From NCBI RefSeq assembly GCF_008830185.1, contig NZ_WAGX01000005.1:1240001-1304000 (forward strand): DNA of 64,000 nucleotides, read 5' to 3'. The first letter of the stretch is position 1, and each line of letters starts with the position of its first letter. This document shows positions 33,754 through 42,411 of this stretch, piece by piece. This DNA comes from Candidatus Galacturonatibacter soehngenii. Lineage in GTDB: Bacteria > Bacillota > Clostridia > Lachnospirales > Lachnospiraceae. The notes under the pieces were generated by a model that was given only the letters and a program-made list of their open reading frames with translations, did no database searches and was not told the origin of the DNA. Position numbers and translations under genes: made by a program.

Positions 33754-34128
33754 TTACTCTTTGGTAGGGGCATTTTCTTTATTGTCCTGCCATAAATATT
33801 TGGCGCCATCTAACATCCAAATCATTGCTTTTAAAAGATTCAGATACTCTATTCTCATATCTTCCAGTCCATCCTTGGATAAAAATACTTCTGACTGTTC
33901 AAACTGCTTTGTGACCTCTTGAAGCGTATCCATCATCATCCGAAGCTCCCGAACTAATTTGTAAATCAGCTCCTTTTTCCCCACCACACATATATGATTG
34001 TAAATACAGGAACGGACAAAATAATCTTTTTTGTTAAGACCGCTAACTACAATCTTAGCTTCGATTTCTTCCCGTTCTCGTTCAGAAATACGAAAGCTGA
34101 GCGTCGGATTCTTGTGTACTCCACTCAT
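33754..34128 (-). CDS. MobC-like ribbon-helix-helix mobilisation protein
   Basis: The protein has 124 aa. The N-terminal part (PTLSFRISEREREEIEAK, GLNKKDYFVRSCIYN) is a ribbon-helix-helix plus helix typical of relaxosome accessory proteins. A helical tail follows. Its start overlaps the integrase stop by 4 bp. No relaxase gene is found in this element, so transfer would need a relaxase supplied by another element, or the relaxase was lost. Confidence 0.65.
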   Translation of the reverse strand: MSGVHKNPTLSFRISEREREEIEAKIVVSGLNKKDYFVRSCIYNHICVVGKKELIYKLVRELRMMMDTLQEVTKQFEQSEVFLSKDGLEDMRIEYLNLLKAMIWMLDGAKYLWQDNKENAPTKE

Positions 34129-35201
34129 AGCTCTTCTTCCTCCTCTCTGTCAAATTCTCCATCCAATCGGTCAGCCAATTGTGCCTGCTTATTTGGATAT
34201 AAATGCGAGTAAGTATTTAATGTTGTTTCAATCTTTTCATGTCCCAAACGTTCCGCCATTTCAAGCGGTGTCACGCCCATCTCAACAAGTAAACTTGCGT
34301 GCGAGTGCCTTAAATCATGAAGCCTTATTTTCTTCACGCCAGTCTTATTTACGCCACGTTTCATTTCACTCGTAAGATAACTGCTGGTACAATGGAAGAT
34401 TCTTTCATTTGCCATGATTCCGTATAACTTACTGGTATAATCCTTTAAATCCTCTACCAAAAACTTAGGAATATTTACCTTTCGATTACTCTTTGGTGTT
34501 TTTGGAGTGGTTACTTTATCTTCTCCATTGATTCTGGTATAAGTCTTTGTAATACTGATTTTACGTTCTTCAAAATCAATATCGTTAAAAGTCAGTGCCA
34601 GCAGTTCTCCAATTCTCATCCCCGTCCAGTATAAAATCTGAAATGCCATGTAAGACATTTCCTTATCCTTTACGCCTTCAAGGAATTGCAGATACTCGTC
34701 CTTTGTCCAGTAAAGCATTTCATCTGCCTTGCTCTTTCCAATGGTACCTGCTTTCTTGCACGGATTATTTTTCAGGTCATAATATCGCTCTGCATAATTG
34801 AATATTGCTGCCAACTGATTATTTATGGTCTTTAGATAAGTCGGTGTATAACCTTCATGCAATAATTTATTCTGCCACTTTCGAATGTCAGCAGCCTTGA
34901 TATCATTTATCCGTTTGTCTTTGAAATATGGCAAAATCTTGAGGTCGATAATATATTTTTTCGTCCTCATAGTAGTCTCTTTTAGACGATTCTCAATATC
35001 CTCATAATAAAGCTCCACAAACTTCTCAAATACCATATCGAGGTCACTTTGTTGCTGTTGCAAGAAATCCATTGCCCATTGGGAGGCTTCCGCTTTTGTA
35101 CGGAAACCTCTTTTAAGCTTTTTCTTTTTCTTGCCTTGCCAGTCCGTATAGTAAAATTGAACCAGCCATGTTCCTAATTTCTTGTCCTTAGTTAAATTCA
35201 T
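34125..35201 (-). CDS. int: Tyrosine integrase of the guaA-linked element
   Basis: The protein has 358 aa. The N-terminal arm-binding domain (GTWLVQFYYTDWQGKKKK, RGFRTKAEASQWAMDF) is followed by a SAM-like core-binding domain and the catalytic domain. The catalytic residues are visible: ARG in TGMRIGELLAL, HDLRHSHASLL (H-x-x-R), LGHEKIETTLNTYSHLYP with the Tyr nucleophile. This is the Tn916/phage-type integrase arrangement with arm and core sites, fitting the TAGAATCA pairs at the two ends. Integration at guaA is inferred from the flanks. Confidence 0.93.
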   Translation of the reverse strand: MNLTKDKKLGTWLVQFYYTDWQGKKKKKLKRGFRTKAEASQWAMDFLQQQQSDLDMVFEKFVELYYEDIENRLKETTMRTKKYIIDLKILPYFKDKRINDIKAADIRKWQNKLLHEGYTPTYLKTINNQLAAIFNYAERYYDLKNNPCKKAGTIGKSKADEMLYWTKDEYLQFLEGVKDKEMSYMAFQILYWTGMRIGELLALTFNDIDFEERKISITKTYTRINGEDKVTTPKTPKSNRKVNIPKFLVEDLKDYTSKLYGIMANERIFHCTSSYLTSEMKRGVNKTGVKKIRLHDLRHSHASLLVEMGVTPLEMAERLGHEKIETTLNTYSHLYPNKQAQLADRLDGEFDREEEEEL

Positions 35202-35216
35202 ATAATTCTCTCCCTT

Positions 35217-35411
35217 CTACTGAATAACCTGAACTCCAAAAAACTTCTCTTCAAAATACTTGGTCGGAATCTTGCCTGGAATTGTAATACAATCCCTCTT
35301 CTCAAGCTCTTCGTTCATTTTTTTAATGACTGTGTAAGCATAAGACTTTGACATTCCAAGTATATTTGCCACTTCTTGTGCCGATAAATACATCTGGTTT
35401 GTGTTCTTCAT
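35217..35411 (-). CDS. xis: Excisionase / HTH directionality factor
   Basis: The protein has 64 aa, with the winged-helix motif YLSAQEVANILGMSKSYAYTVIKKMNEEL. It is the typical small excisionase-like protein encoded directly before the integrase (15-bp gap). AAGGAGGTAGACGAA precedes the ATG. It is the first gene of the minus-strand int-mob-rep-tnpV run and is driven by the operator-controlled promoter at 35470-35498. Confidence 0.82.
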   Translation of the reverse strand: MKNTNQMYLSAQEVANILGMSKSYAYTVIKKMNEELEKRDCITIPGKIPTKYFEEKFFGVQVIQ

Positions 35412-35439
35412 TTCGTCTACCTCCTTTGTTATGTGTTAT

Positions 35440-35589
35440 AGATACTTTTGTATCTCTTTATGTTTTTTTATTATACAGATACATATGTATCTTGTCAACT
35501 CTTTTTAGAATCACAAATAAAAATTTTTCTTTCTTATCTGTTTTATATGTGTTACAATACAAATGTATCTGTCAGATACAAAAGTATAT
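35440..35589. promoter_or_regulatory. Divergent control region with four Xre operators
   Basis: Four copies of AGATAC-N4-GTATCT lie here: 35440-35455 and 35477-35492 are perfect; 35555-35570 and 35574-35589 have mismatches. They lie between the divergent xis and xre genes. The first two cover the xis promoter, the last two the xre start region, giving repression of excision and self-repression. Confidence 0.8.
35470..35498 (-). promoter_or_regulatory. xis-int promoter
   Basis: TTGACA (35493-35498 on the minus strand) and TATAAT (35470-35475) are separated by 17 bp. The spacer is almost exactly one operator palindrome (AGATACATATGTATCT), so the repressor would shut the promoter directly. Both hexamers are perfect consensus. 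Confidence 0.85.
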
Positions 35590-35604
35590 GAAAGAGGTGC
35601 TGAT

Positions 35605-36144
35605 ATGACCGTTGGTGAAAAAATAAGAGCTTACCGAACTCTCCGAGGTATTTCACAGAAAACACTTGGCGAACTTGCTGACATGAATGAAGTGACCATA
35701 AGAAAATATGAAGCCGGTGACAGAAATCCAAAACCCGACCAGCTTCTTAAAATTGCCAATGCACTTGGCGTAAGTATTAATTTGTTTATGGATTTTGATA
35801 TAGAAACAGTTTCAGATGTGCTCTCTCTCATCTTTAAAATGGACGAGCAGGTAGATTTAGAATTTCAGGGAAAGAAAAATTCTAAGGGTGTAATTGATCC
35901 AAAAACCTTGACCTTGCGTTTCAATCATCCACAGATAAATGAAAGATTAGCAAAATGGGCACAAGCGAAGGCTGCTTTGCAAAAAACTGTTGATTCTAGG
36001 CATGAATTTGGAAGTGATGAAGAATATAATGCTGAAATAGCTGAGTTGATGGAAATGTGTGAACGGATCAAGCAGAGCTTGGTGGACAGTAATTTGGTGG
36101 TGAAGAAAGGGCATAATAAAAATATATCAAATAAACTTATATAG
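35605..36144 (+). CDS. Xre-family repressor of the element
   Basis: The protein has 179 aa from the ATG at 35605, which follows AAAGAGGTG; the open frame upstream has no ribosome site. The N-terminal helix-turn-helix (KIRAYRTLRGISQKTLGELA, VTIRKYEAGDRNPKPDQLLK) is followed by a C-terminal helical region without a peptidase motif. It faces xis across four operators and is the likely lysogeny-type switch. The HEPN-like gene begins 24 bp after its stop with no terminator, so the pair may be made with the repressor. Confidence 0.88.
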   Translation: MTVGEKIRAYRTLRGISQKTLGELADMNEVTIRKYEAGDRNPKPDQLLKIANALGVSINLFMDFDIETVSDVLSLIFKMDEQVDLEFQGKKNSKGVIDPKTLTLRFNHPQINERLAKWAQAKAALQKTVDSRHEFGSDEEYNAEIAELMEMCERIKQSLVDSNLVVKKGHNKNISNKLI

Positions 36145-36167
36145 TTTTTTAGATGAGGGGGTATAAG

Positions 36168-37067
36168 ATGACAAATAAATGTTACAAACTAAATATTGAA
36201 ATTGGTGATGCCATAGACTCTTTAGAAGAGTTTTCTTTTCATATCAAATATAAAAATAACACTACCTTTAAATTAGGAAAATGTTATTATACGCTTAAAA
36301 AAAATACTGATTATGACTTTCATATTTCTGACTTTCTAGAATTGACATATTTATACACAGATCAAGAGCAAAGTATCGATTCATTACATACAATAAGAAA
36401 TTCCGTATATTTGTTAATTTATCTAACAAATATTCCTTTTAAAGTTCCCACCAAGTTACCTCCCTTATCTCATATACTTGAAATACCCGTCTGTAGTAAT
36501 TATAAAAGTATCCGAAAAATAGCTAATATTGAACAAAGGCTATCTAATTTCACTCCGCTTTTTTCAAGCTCGCTTGCTCTTTATGGTAGTGCAACTAGAC
36601 TAAACTATTTTGATGACTCAATTTGTGAAGCGTATTTTAATTTTTTCAAAATAATCGAATCACTAGCCAAAACAAAAGAAATTACTAATTATGATTCAAA
36701 CTTTTCTGATACTAAAATGTATAAAGTTCTAAATGATATAATTATTTCAGAATATAAAGCTAGTACCATTCTTGTAAATAACAATAAATTAGTTTTCACA
36801 GCTGTTTCTTGTGTTTTACCACAATTTTTTTCAAGTGCCAATGCATCCATATCTCATCTTTGTAATTTGTATAAAGTTAATATTGATGCAGAACTTCTTG
36901 AAAAGGCAATCCGTTTAAGAAACAAATATGCTCATGGTTCTATTATAGATATACATTCAATTTCACCTGAATATATATTAATTTCATCATTATCAAGAAC
37001 CATAATTTCACAATACTTTTTTAATACAAAAAACATATCAATTCCATCATCACAAAAAATACTGTAG
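36168..37067 (+). CDS. HEPN-like protein with R-x4-H motif (candidate RNase, cargo gene 1)
   Basis: The protein has 299 aa from the ATG at 36168 (AGGGGG 8 bp before it); an ATG five codons earlier lies on the ribosome site. The N-terminal about 110 residues are beta-rich with an FxHIxYKxN pattern; the rest is helical. Near the C-terminus LLEKAIRLRNKYAHGSI carries R-N-x3-H (nucleotides 36918-36935), the catalytic signature of HEPN RNases, and CEAYFNFFKIIESLAK would be the preceding helix. The layout recalls ApeA-type abortive-infection proteins, but I do not recognise this family. Confidence 0.65.
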   Translation: MTNKCYKLNIEIGDAIDSLEEFSFHIKYKNNTTFKLGKCYYTLKKNTDYDFHISDFLELTYLYTDQEQSIDSLHTIRNSVYLLIYLTNIPFKVPTKLPPLSHILEIPVCSNYKSIRKIANIEQRLSNFTPLFSSSLALYGSATRLNYFDDSICEAYFNFFKIIESLAKTKEITNYDSNFSDTKMYKVLNDIIISEYKASTILVNNNKLVFTAVSCVLPQFFSSANASISHLCNLYKVNIDAELLEKAIRLRNKYAHGSIIDIHSISPEYILISSLSRTIISQYFFNTKNISIPSSQKIL

Positions 37068-37078
37068 GAGTAAAACTT

Positions 37079-37999
37079 ATGATTTTTGAATATAGTACAG
37101 AATTAGATATAAATCCAGATATTCTCGATTATTCTAATAATTTGGTTTATAAGTTAGATTACAAAAGAAACGAATCCTTCAAAATTAATAACTGTATACT
37201 AAAACTCAACAGACTAAATATAGAAGATATGGCTACTTCAGATGCTTTTATTGTATATTACTATTCAGAAAAAATATTATCATTTGAAAAAGTATTCAAT
37301 ATATTTAGCAGAACAAATAAACTATTAACATTTTTAACCAAGATTCCATATGGTATTTCTAATAATATTAGTTATACAGAAATAAAAAAGGAAAAAGTTA
37401 AAGGTCATTCGATTCTATCCCCAATAGAAACTGATTATTTACATCAAGCAAAACATATTTCACTTTATATTCATTATTTTCATCTTGGTACGTTCTATTT
37501 TTCATTAAGCTTATATCAAGAGTCATTTTATTATTTTTTCAACCTCTTGATGTCACTTGCAAAAAATGACTATACATGCAATAGAAATAAACTTAGTAAT
37601 GGTGAAACTATACTTGCGAAGAAAATAGATACTATTCTCAAGGTAGATTATAATCTAACGCTCCCAAATCAAAAGAAAAACGATCTTATAACCTCATTAT
37701 GTAATAAACTACAAAATACAGTATTTGACAATCCATTTGCTTTACTTGTCCATTATTGTAATATGTATCAAATTTCAAGTTTGGATATCGAGTTAATTAT
37801 TAATTTTCATCAAAAGCTTGAAAGCAATATTATACCTATAAATAATTCAAAATATTCAGAAATGATTGAAAAGATCCAAAACTTAGCTCATCAATTTATT
37901 TCAAAAAAATTTTTTAAAAATTCAAACCGAACATCTTTTAAGACTATAATAGAGCCTGACACTTATGAACCTGATCCTATTGATTTACTTTATTTTTAG
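37079..37999 (+). CDS. Paralogue of the HEPN-like protein, active site lost (cargo gene 2)
   Basis: The protein has 306 aa. It aligns by eye with the preceding protein along its length: KLDYKRNESFKINNCILKLN compares with HIKYKNNTTFKLGKCYYTLK, and FNLLMSLAKND with FKIIESLAKTK. The R-N-x3-H of the first protein is replaced here by H-Q-x3-S (in NFHQKLESN), so it is predicted inactive. TAGGAGT precedes the ATG and the gap between the genes is 11 bp. A catalytic and a non-catalytic paralogue made together suggest a heteromer, or a toxin with its inhibitor. The gene ends at the element arm sites. Confidence 0.6.
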   Translation: MIFEYSTELDINPDILDYSNNLVYKLDYKRNESFKINNCILKLNRLNIEDMATSDAFIVYYYSEKILSFEKVFNIFSRTNKLLTFLTKIPYGISNNISYTEIKKEKVKGHSILSPIETDYLHQAKHISLYIHYFHLGTFYFSLSLYQESFYYFFNLLMSLAKNDYTCNRNKLSNGETILAKKIDTILKVDYNLTLPNQKKNDLITSLCNKLQNTVFDNPFALLVHYCNMYQISSLDIELIINFHQKLESNIIPINNSKYSEMIEKIQNLAHQFISKKFFKNSNRTSFKTIIEPDTYEPDPIDLLYF

Positions 38000-38015
38000 A
38001 ATCAAACTAGAATCA
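37997..38015. repeat. Right arm-type repeats of the newer element
   Basis: TAGAATCA occurs at 37997-38004 and 38008-38015 (11-bp period), matching the pair at 24293-24311. The first copy overlaps the stop codon of the second HEPN-like gene. Confidence 0.6.
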
Positions 38016-38028
38016 CGCCTAAAAAAAT

Positions 38029-38065
38029 AACGCTACAGCCCTTGATTTTACTGGGTTGTAGCGTT
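38029..38065 (-). terminator. guaA terminator (hairpin C), supplied by the element
   Basis: The stem AACGCTACA / TGTAGCGTT is followed on the minus strand by ATTTTTTT. It lies between the guaA stop and the arm repeats, that is inside the inserted element, so the element brings its own terminator for guaA. Confidence 0.75.
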
Positions 38066-38073
38066 TCTTCATG

Positions 38074-39615
38074 TCACTCAAACTCAATCGTACTAGGCGG
38101 CTTCCCCGTACAATCATACAACACACGGTTAACCCCCTTCACCTCATTCACAATCCTACTCGTAACCTTACCAAGCACCTCCCAAGGAAGTTCAGCACTC
38201 TCCGCAGTCATGAAATCAGATGTAGTTACTGCTCTTAGCGCTATGGCATAATCATAGGTTCTTTCATCCCCCATAACACCAACGCTTCTCATATTTGTTA
38301 AAGCTGCAAAGTACTGCCCAAGACCCTTGTCTACGCCAGCTTTTGCAATCTCTTCGCGATAAATGGCATCTGCTTCTTGTACCATCTTAACCTTTTCAGG
38401 TGTAATCGCACCGATGATACGAATTCCAAGGCCTGGACCTGGGAATGGTTGTCTATATACGAGGTATTCTGGAATATCAAGCTCTAAGCCAGCCTTACGA
38501 ACTTCATCCTTGAACAAATCTCTAAGAGGTTCAATGATTTCCTTAAAGTCAACATAGTCAGGAAGTCCTCCAACATTATGGTGGCTCTTAATGACAGCTG
38601 ACTTTCCTAATCCACTTTCAATTACGTCAGGGTAAATGGTTCCTTGTACTAAGAAGTCCACGGTTCCAATCTTCTTTGCTTCTTCTTCAAAGACACGAAT
38701 GAATTCTTCACCAATGATCTTTCTCTTTGTCTCAGGATCTTTTACGCCCTCTAACTTCTGATAGAAACGCTCTTGTGCGTTTACACGAATAAAGTTAAGG
38801 TCATATGGGCCTTCTGGTCCAAATACAGCCTCTACTTCATCCCCTTCATTCTTTCTTAAAAGACCATGATCTACGAATACGCAGGTAAGTTGTTTTCCAA
38901 CTGCTTTCGCAAGCATAACTGCTGCAACAGAAGAATCCACACCACCAGATAACGCACATAATACTTTTCCGTCTCCAACTTTAGCACGAATGGCTTCAAT
39001 TGCATTGTCAACGAAGGAATCCATCTTCCAATCGCCTGCACATTCACATACTTTAAAAAGGAAGTTGTGAAGCATTTTGATACCTTCTTTGGTGTGCATA
39101 ACCTCTGGGTGAAACTGGGTTGCATAAAGCTTCTTTTCTGGAAGCTCCATTGCTGCTACAGGACACACTGGTGTAGTAGCGGTAACCGTAAATCCTTCTG
39201 GTTCTTTTTCAATATAATCGGTATGGCTCATCCAGCAAATTGTCTTTTCTGCCACGTCTCCAAATAAAAGGGAACTCTTATCGATACTTACTTCTGTTTT
39301 ACCATATTCGCTCACTGGAGCCGTTTTTACGCTTCCACCAAGTGCGAATGCCATAAGCTGTGAACCATAGCAGATTCCAAGAATTGGGATACCAAGATCA
39401 AAGATTGCCTTTTCATATCTTGGTGAATCCTCACCATATACACTATTGGGTCCTCCAGTAAAGATAATTCCCTTTGGATTCATTTCTTTAATTTTGTCTA
39501 AACTAATATTGTAAGAATGAACTTCACAATATACGTTACATTCTCTTACACGTCTTGCTATGAGTTGATTATACTGACCACCAAAGTCTAGTACTAATAC
39601 CATTTCTCTTTCCAC
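38074..39615 (-). CDS. guaA: GMP synthase (glutamine-hydrolysing)
   Basis: The protein has 513 aa and is full length. The N-terminal glutaminase domain has ILGICYGSQ (Cys nucleophile) and QFHPEVMH; the ATP pyrophosphatase domain has ALSGGVDSS; the C-terminal dimerisation domain ends in KPPSTIEFE. It makes GMP from XMP in the cytosol. The start is GTG at 39613-39615 with AGGAGG 9 bp before it. The last codons (GAG TTT GAG TGA) form the integration target of the adjoining element; the protein is left intact. Confidence 0.97.
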   Translation of the reverse strand: MEREMVLVLDFGGQYNQLIARRVRECNVYCEVHSYNISLDKIKEMNPKGIIFTGGPNSVYGEDSPRYEKAIFDLGIPILGICYGSQLMAFALGGSVKTAPVSEYGKTEVSIDKSSLLFGDVAEKTICWMSHTDYIEKEPEGFTVTATTPVCPVAAMELPEKKLYATQFHPEVMHTKEGIKMLHNFLFKVCECAGDWKMDSFVDNAIEAIRAKVGDGKVLCALSGGVDSSVAAVMLAKAVGKQLTCVFVDHGLLRKNEGDEVEAVFGPEGPYDLNFIRVNAQERFYQKLEGVKDPETKRKIIGEEFIRVFEEEAKKIGTVDFLVQGTIYPDVIESGLGKSAVIKSHHNVGGLPDYVDFKEIIEPLRDLFKDEVRKAGLELDIPEYLVYRQPFPGPGLGIRIIGAITPEKVKMVQEADAIYREEIAKAGVDKGLGQYFAALTNMRSVGVMGDERTYDYAIALRAVTTSDFMTAESAELPWEVLGKVTSRIVNEVKGVNRVLYDCTGKPPSTIEFE

Positions 39616-39643
39616 AAGTGCTTCCTCCTACTTATTATTCGTA

Positions 39644-39670
39644 GCAATGAAGCTGATGAGGCTTCATTGC
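39644..39670 (-). other. guaA leader hairpin
   Basis: GCAATGAAGC / GCTTCATTGC is a perfect 10-bp stem with a 7-nt loop in the guaA leader, ending about 28 bp before the GTG start. There is no U-tract and no purine-riboswitch core that I can find. It may stabilise the mRNA or bind a regulator. Confidence 0.45.
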
Positions 39671-39715
39671 CGTCTTTACAGTATTTCTCATTTGGTTGTA
39701 AAACCAGTTCCTATC

Positions 39716-39744
39716 ATTATATGATAAGCAAGTCTTATTGACAA
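39716..39744 (-). promoter_or_regulatory. guaA promoter
   Basis: TTGTCA (39739-39744) and TATAAT (39716-39721) on the minus strand with a 17-bp spacer, giving a leader of about 95 nt. Confidence 0.75.
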
Positions 39745-39783
39745 GCCATAAAATGCATAATAATTAATAAATCTTAGGCATGA

Positions 39784-41127
39784 TTATGCTGGAATTGCTG
39801 GTTCTGTATTCATCTGCTTCAAATGTTTTCCATTAATAAAACGCATCACAAAACAAGTGGCTCGAAATAGCCAATCCACTGTCATAGCAATCCAGATTCC
39901 CTTAACACCGAATCCAAAGTATTGCCCTAGTACATAACTAAATGCAATACGCCAAGTCCACATAGAAAAGATTGCGATTACCATGGTAAACTTCACATCA
40001 TTTGCTGCCCTTAACGCATTTGGTAACGTAAAAGAGGCAGGCCAGATAATCATACAACAAATGCTATGATACGTAATCAACCAGCTCGTAACCTTTGCCG
40101 TTTCTGCTGATAATTGAAACCAAGACACAATGATTGGGCAGGCAGCTAGAATCAAGAGATTAAATCCCCCCATAATAAGATAAGAAGCTAGTAAAAGCTG
40201 TTTGGTGTATTTACGTGCTTGTTTTTTATCATTTGCTCCCACACATTGTCCCACTACAGTGATTAAAGCTAGTCCCATCGCAGAGCCTGGCAAAGATGCA
40301 AAGGCCGCAACATTATTAGACACTGCATTTGCTGCAATAGCAACTGCACCAAAGCTAGTCGTTAAGCTTAATACCAGAATCTTTCCCACCTGAAACATTC
40401 CATTTTCCAAGCTGTTTGGGATACCAATCGCAAGAATTCTTCGAATTAATTCACGATTAAAACGAAATACAAATCTTTTTGAAAAATGAACTGGATTTTT
40501 TTGATTGCGAAGCAATCGATACATAATGACTGCCGCAACAAAACGCGCCAAGGTAGCAGAACAAGCAACTCCCGCTGCCCCCATAGAAAATCCATAAATC
40601 AATATAGCATTACTAACTACGTTAACGACATTCATAACCAAGGATACATACATGGAAATCTTTGAATTTCCCATCGCTCGAAAAAGCGCTGCACTAGAAT
40701 TATATATCGCTAAAAATGGATAGGATAATGCTGTAATCATAAAATAAGCTACAGCATTATCCATAATTGATTGATCTACATTACCAAATACCAAGCGTAA
40801 AATTACACGATTACCAAGTAATGCAAATGCCATAATAATAATTGAAATAATTCCTGCTGATAAAAGCAGCTGATCCGCCGCCTCGCAGGCCCTTTCTTTG
40901 TTCTTTTGTCCAATAAATTGTGCAACTACCACAGCTCCACCTGTAGCAAGCGATGCAAATACAGTAATCAACAAAACATTAATACTATCTACTAGTGATA
41001 CACCAGAAACCGCACTTTCTCCTGCACCAGATACCATTATGGTACCAACCATACCTACCGTTACTGCTAAGAATTGCTCTATAATAAGTGGGACTATTAG
41101 CCTCACCAAGTCTTTTCTAGAAAACAT
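39784..41127 (-). CDS. MATE-family multidrug exporter
   Basis: The protein has 447 aa with 12 predicted membrane segments in two similar halves, beginning DLVRLIVPLIIEQFLAVTVGMV and containing FIGQKNKERACEAADQLLL and VVGQCVGANDKKQARKYTKQ (the paired cytoplasmic loops). It exports cationic compounds in exchange for Na+ or H+. AAAGAGGGAACAAGG precedes the ATG. It lies 30 bp after the Gfo/Idh gene and is probably in its operon. Confidence 0.92.
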   Translation of the reverse strand: MFSRKDLVRLIVPLIIEQFLAVTVGMVGTIMVSGAGESAVSGVSLVDSINVLLITVFASLATGGAVVVAQFIGQKNKERACEAADQLLLSAGIISIIIMAFALLGNRVILRLVFGNVDQSIMDNAVAYFMITALSYPFLAIYNSSAALFRAMGNSKISMYVSLVMNVVNVVSNAILIYGFSMGAAGVACSATLARFVAAVIMYRLLRNQKNPVHFSKRFVFRFNRELIRRILAIGIPNSLENGMFQVGKILVLSLTTSFGAVAIAANAVSNNVAAFASLPGSAMGLALITVVGQCVGANDKKQARKYTKQLLLASYLIMGGFNLLILAACPIIVSWFQLSAETAKVTSWLITYHSICCMIIWPASFTLPNALRAANDVKFTMVIAIFSMWTWRIAFSYVLGQYFGFGVKGIWIAMTVDWLFRATCFVMRFINGKHLKQMNTEPAIPA

Positions 41128-41157
41128 CCTTGTTCCCTCTTTTGTCTTTTCGCTTGC

Positions 41158-42285
41158 TTAATGGAATTTCTTACTTTCTTCTTCCATCTTTTGTTTTAAT
41201 TGTTCTTCATAAAGTTTGGCTTGTATCGGTAATGATACAGTTTCTTGCTTCCAAGAGGATAAATAAGCCGCATTCGCAAGAGCCAGTGCATTACTGCCCT
41301 CTACTCCTGGAGCTATTAAGCTTTCTCCTTTTAGGATTACATCCGCAAAGTTTTGAAGCATTTCCTCATACGGATCCACTTGCACCTCAAACTCTTCTTC
41401 TTTAATATCTATTTTTAATTCTTCCGTACTAAATGCCTTAGCTGTTTTTGCATATTCTTCTGAGTCTGTTTCGTATCTCCATATCTTTAGATGATTATCT
41501 ATGAGTAAAAGCTTTCCCTTTGTTCCAATTATTTCTAATCGTTCTTCACTTGCCGCTTCGCCAGTTGTAATAAAGAATACGGCAGACATTTGATTCTCAT
41601 ATTGCATATAAATAGTTGCCTCATCATCTACTAAAAAATCATTATATTTCCCATAGCAGATTTTGGCGCACAAGGATTTTGGCATACCAAAGAGCCATTG
41701 CCAGATATCAAGCATATGCTGTCCCTGATTTATTAAGACACCTCCGCCTTCATGATTCCAGCTGCTCCTCCAGTTACTGGATTTGTGATAGTATGAAGTT
41801 CGGTAATATTTCGTATTCTCAAGCAAGACTCTTTTGATATCTCCTAACTCCTTACTTTCAATTAGTTCCTTAACCCTTTCATACTTTTTATAAAGTCTTT
41901 GATGAAACATCATCGCATATTTCATGTTAGAAACCTTGGCTGCATGGTTCATACGTTCTGCCTGATCAATTGAAATACTGGCAGGCTTATCGCAAAATAC
42001 ATGCTTTTTATGTTCAAATGCTCGAATTGCAAATTCAGGGTGTGTTTTATGTGGCGTTACAATTAATACCGCATCAAATTGATCTGATTCTTCAAATAAC
42101 TGATTGGTATCTTGATATACTTTTGTCTGATTGTTTAAATTTTCTTTTGCCCAGACGGCATTTTCCTCGCTTCTACATGTAACTGCTGCAAGTGTCATTC
42201 CTCTTATTATGCCGCGATCAATAATCTTGGCATATTTTTTCCCCATTCCCCCAATACCAATAATGGCAATTCTAACCTGATTCAT
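41158..42285 (-). CDS. Gfo/Idh/MocA-family oxidoreductase
   Basis: The protein has 375 aa from the ATG at 42285 (AAAGGGAAAGAAT before it); the frame runs 20 codons further upstream. The Rossmann motif is IAIIGIGGMGKKYAKI; the signature CDKPASISIDQAERM carries the EKP-like Lys (here DKP); NHEGGGVLINQGQHMLDIWQW is the substrate region with the H-x3-D pair. It oxidises or reduces a sugar-like substrate with NAD(P). The substrate cannot be told. Followed by the MATE exporter. Confidence 0.9.
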   Translation of the reverse strand: MNQVRIAIIGIGGMGKKYAKIIDRGIIRGMTLAAVTCRSEENAVWAKENLNNQTKVYQDTNQLFEESDQFDAVLIVTPHKTHPEFAIRAFEHKKHVFCDKPASISIDQAERMNHAAKVSNMKYAMMFHQRLYKKYERVKELIESKELGDIKRVLLENTKYYRTSYYHKSSNWRSSWNHEGGGVLINQGQHMLDIWQWLFGMPKSLCAKICYGKYNDFLVDDEATIYMQYENQMSAVFFITTGEAASEERLEIIGTKGKLLLIDNHLKIWRYETDSEEYAKTAKAFSTEELKIDIKEEEFEVQVDPYEEMLQNFADVILKGESLIAPGVEGSNALALANAAYLSSWKQETVSLPIQAKLYEEQLKQKMEEESKKFH

Positions 42286-42411
42286 ATTCTTTCCCTTTCG
42301 TACTTTGCTACTTTTATAAGTACCTACATATTTATCATACCACATAATTTAAAAAGTAGAATATTGATTTGGAATTTTATAAAATATTTACCTCTTTTGT
42401 GCTTTTACCAA

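Noticed and set aside
33754-34128. Antitoxin of a toxin-antitoxin pair (ribbon-helix-helix)
   Set aside because: No toxin gene adjoins; it overlaps the integrase gene and has the helical tail of mobilisation proteins.
39616-39783. Purine riboswitch in the guaA leader
   Set aside because: Only a simple hairpin is present; the conserved three-way-junction core could not be found.
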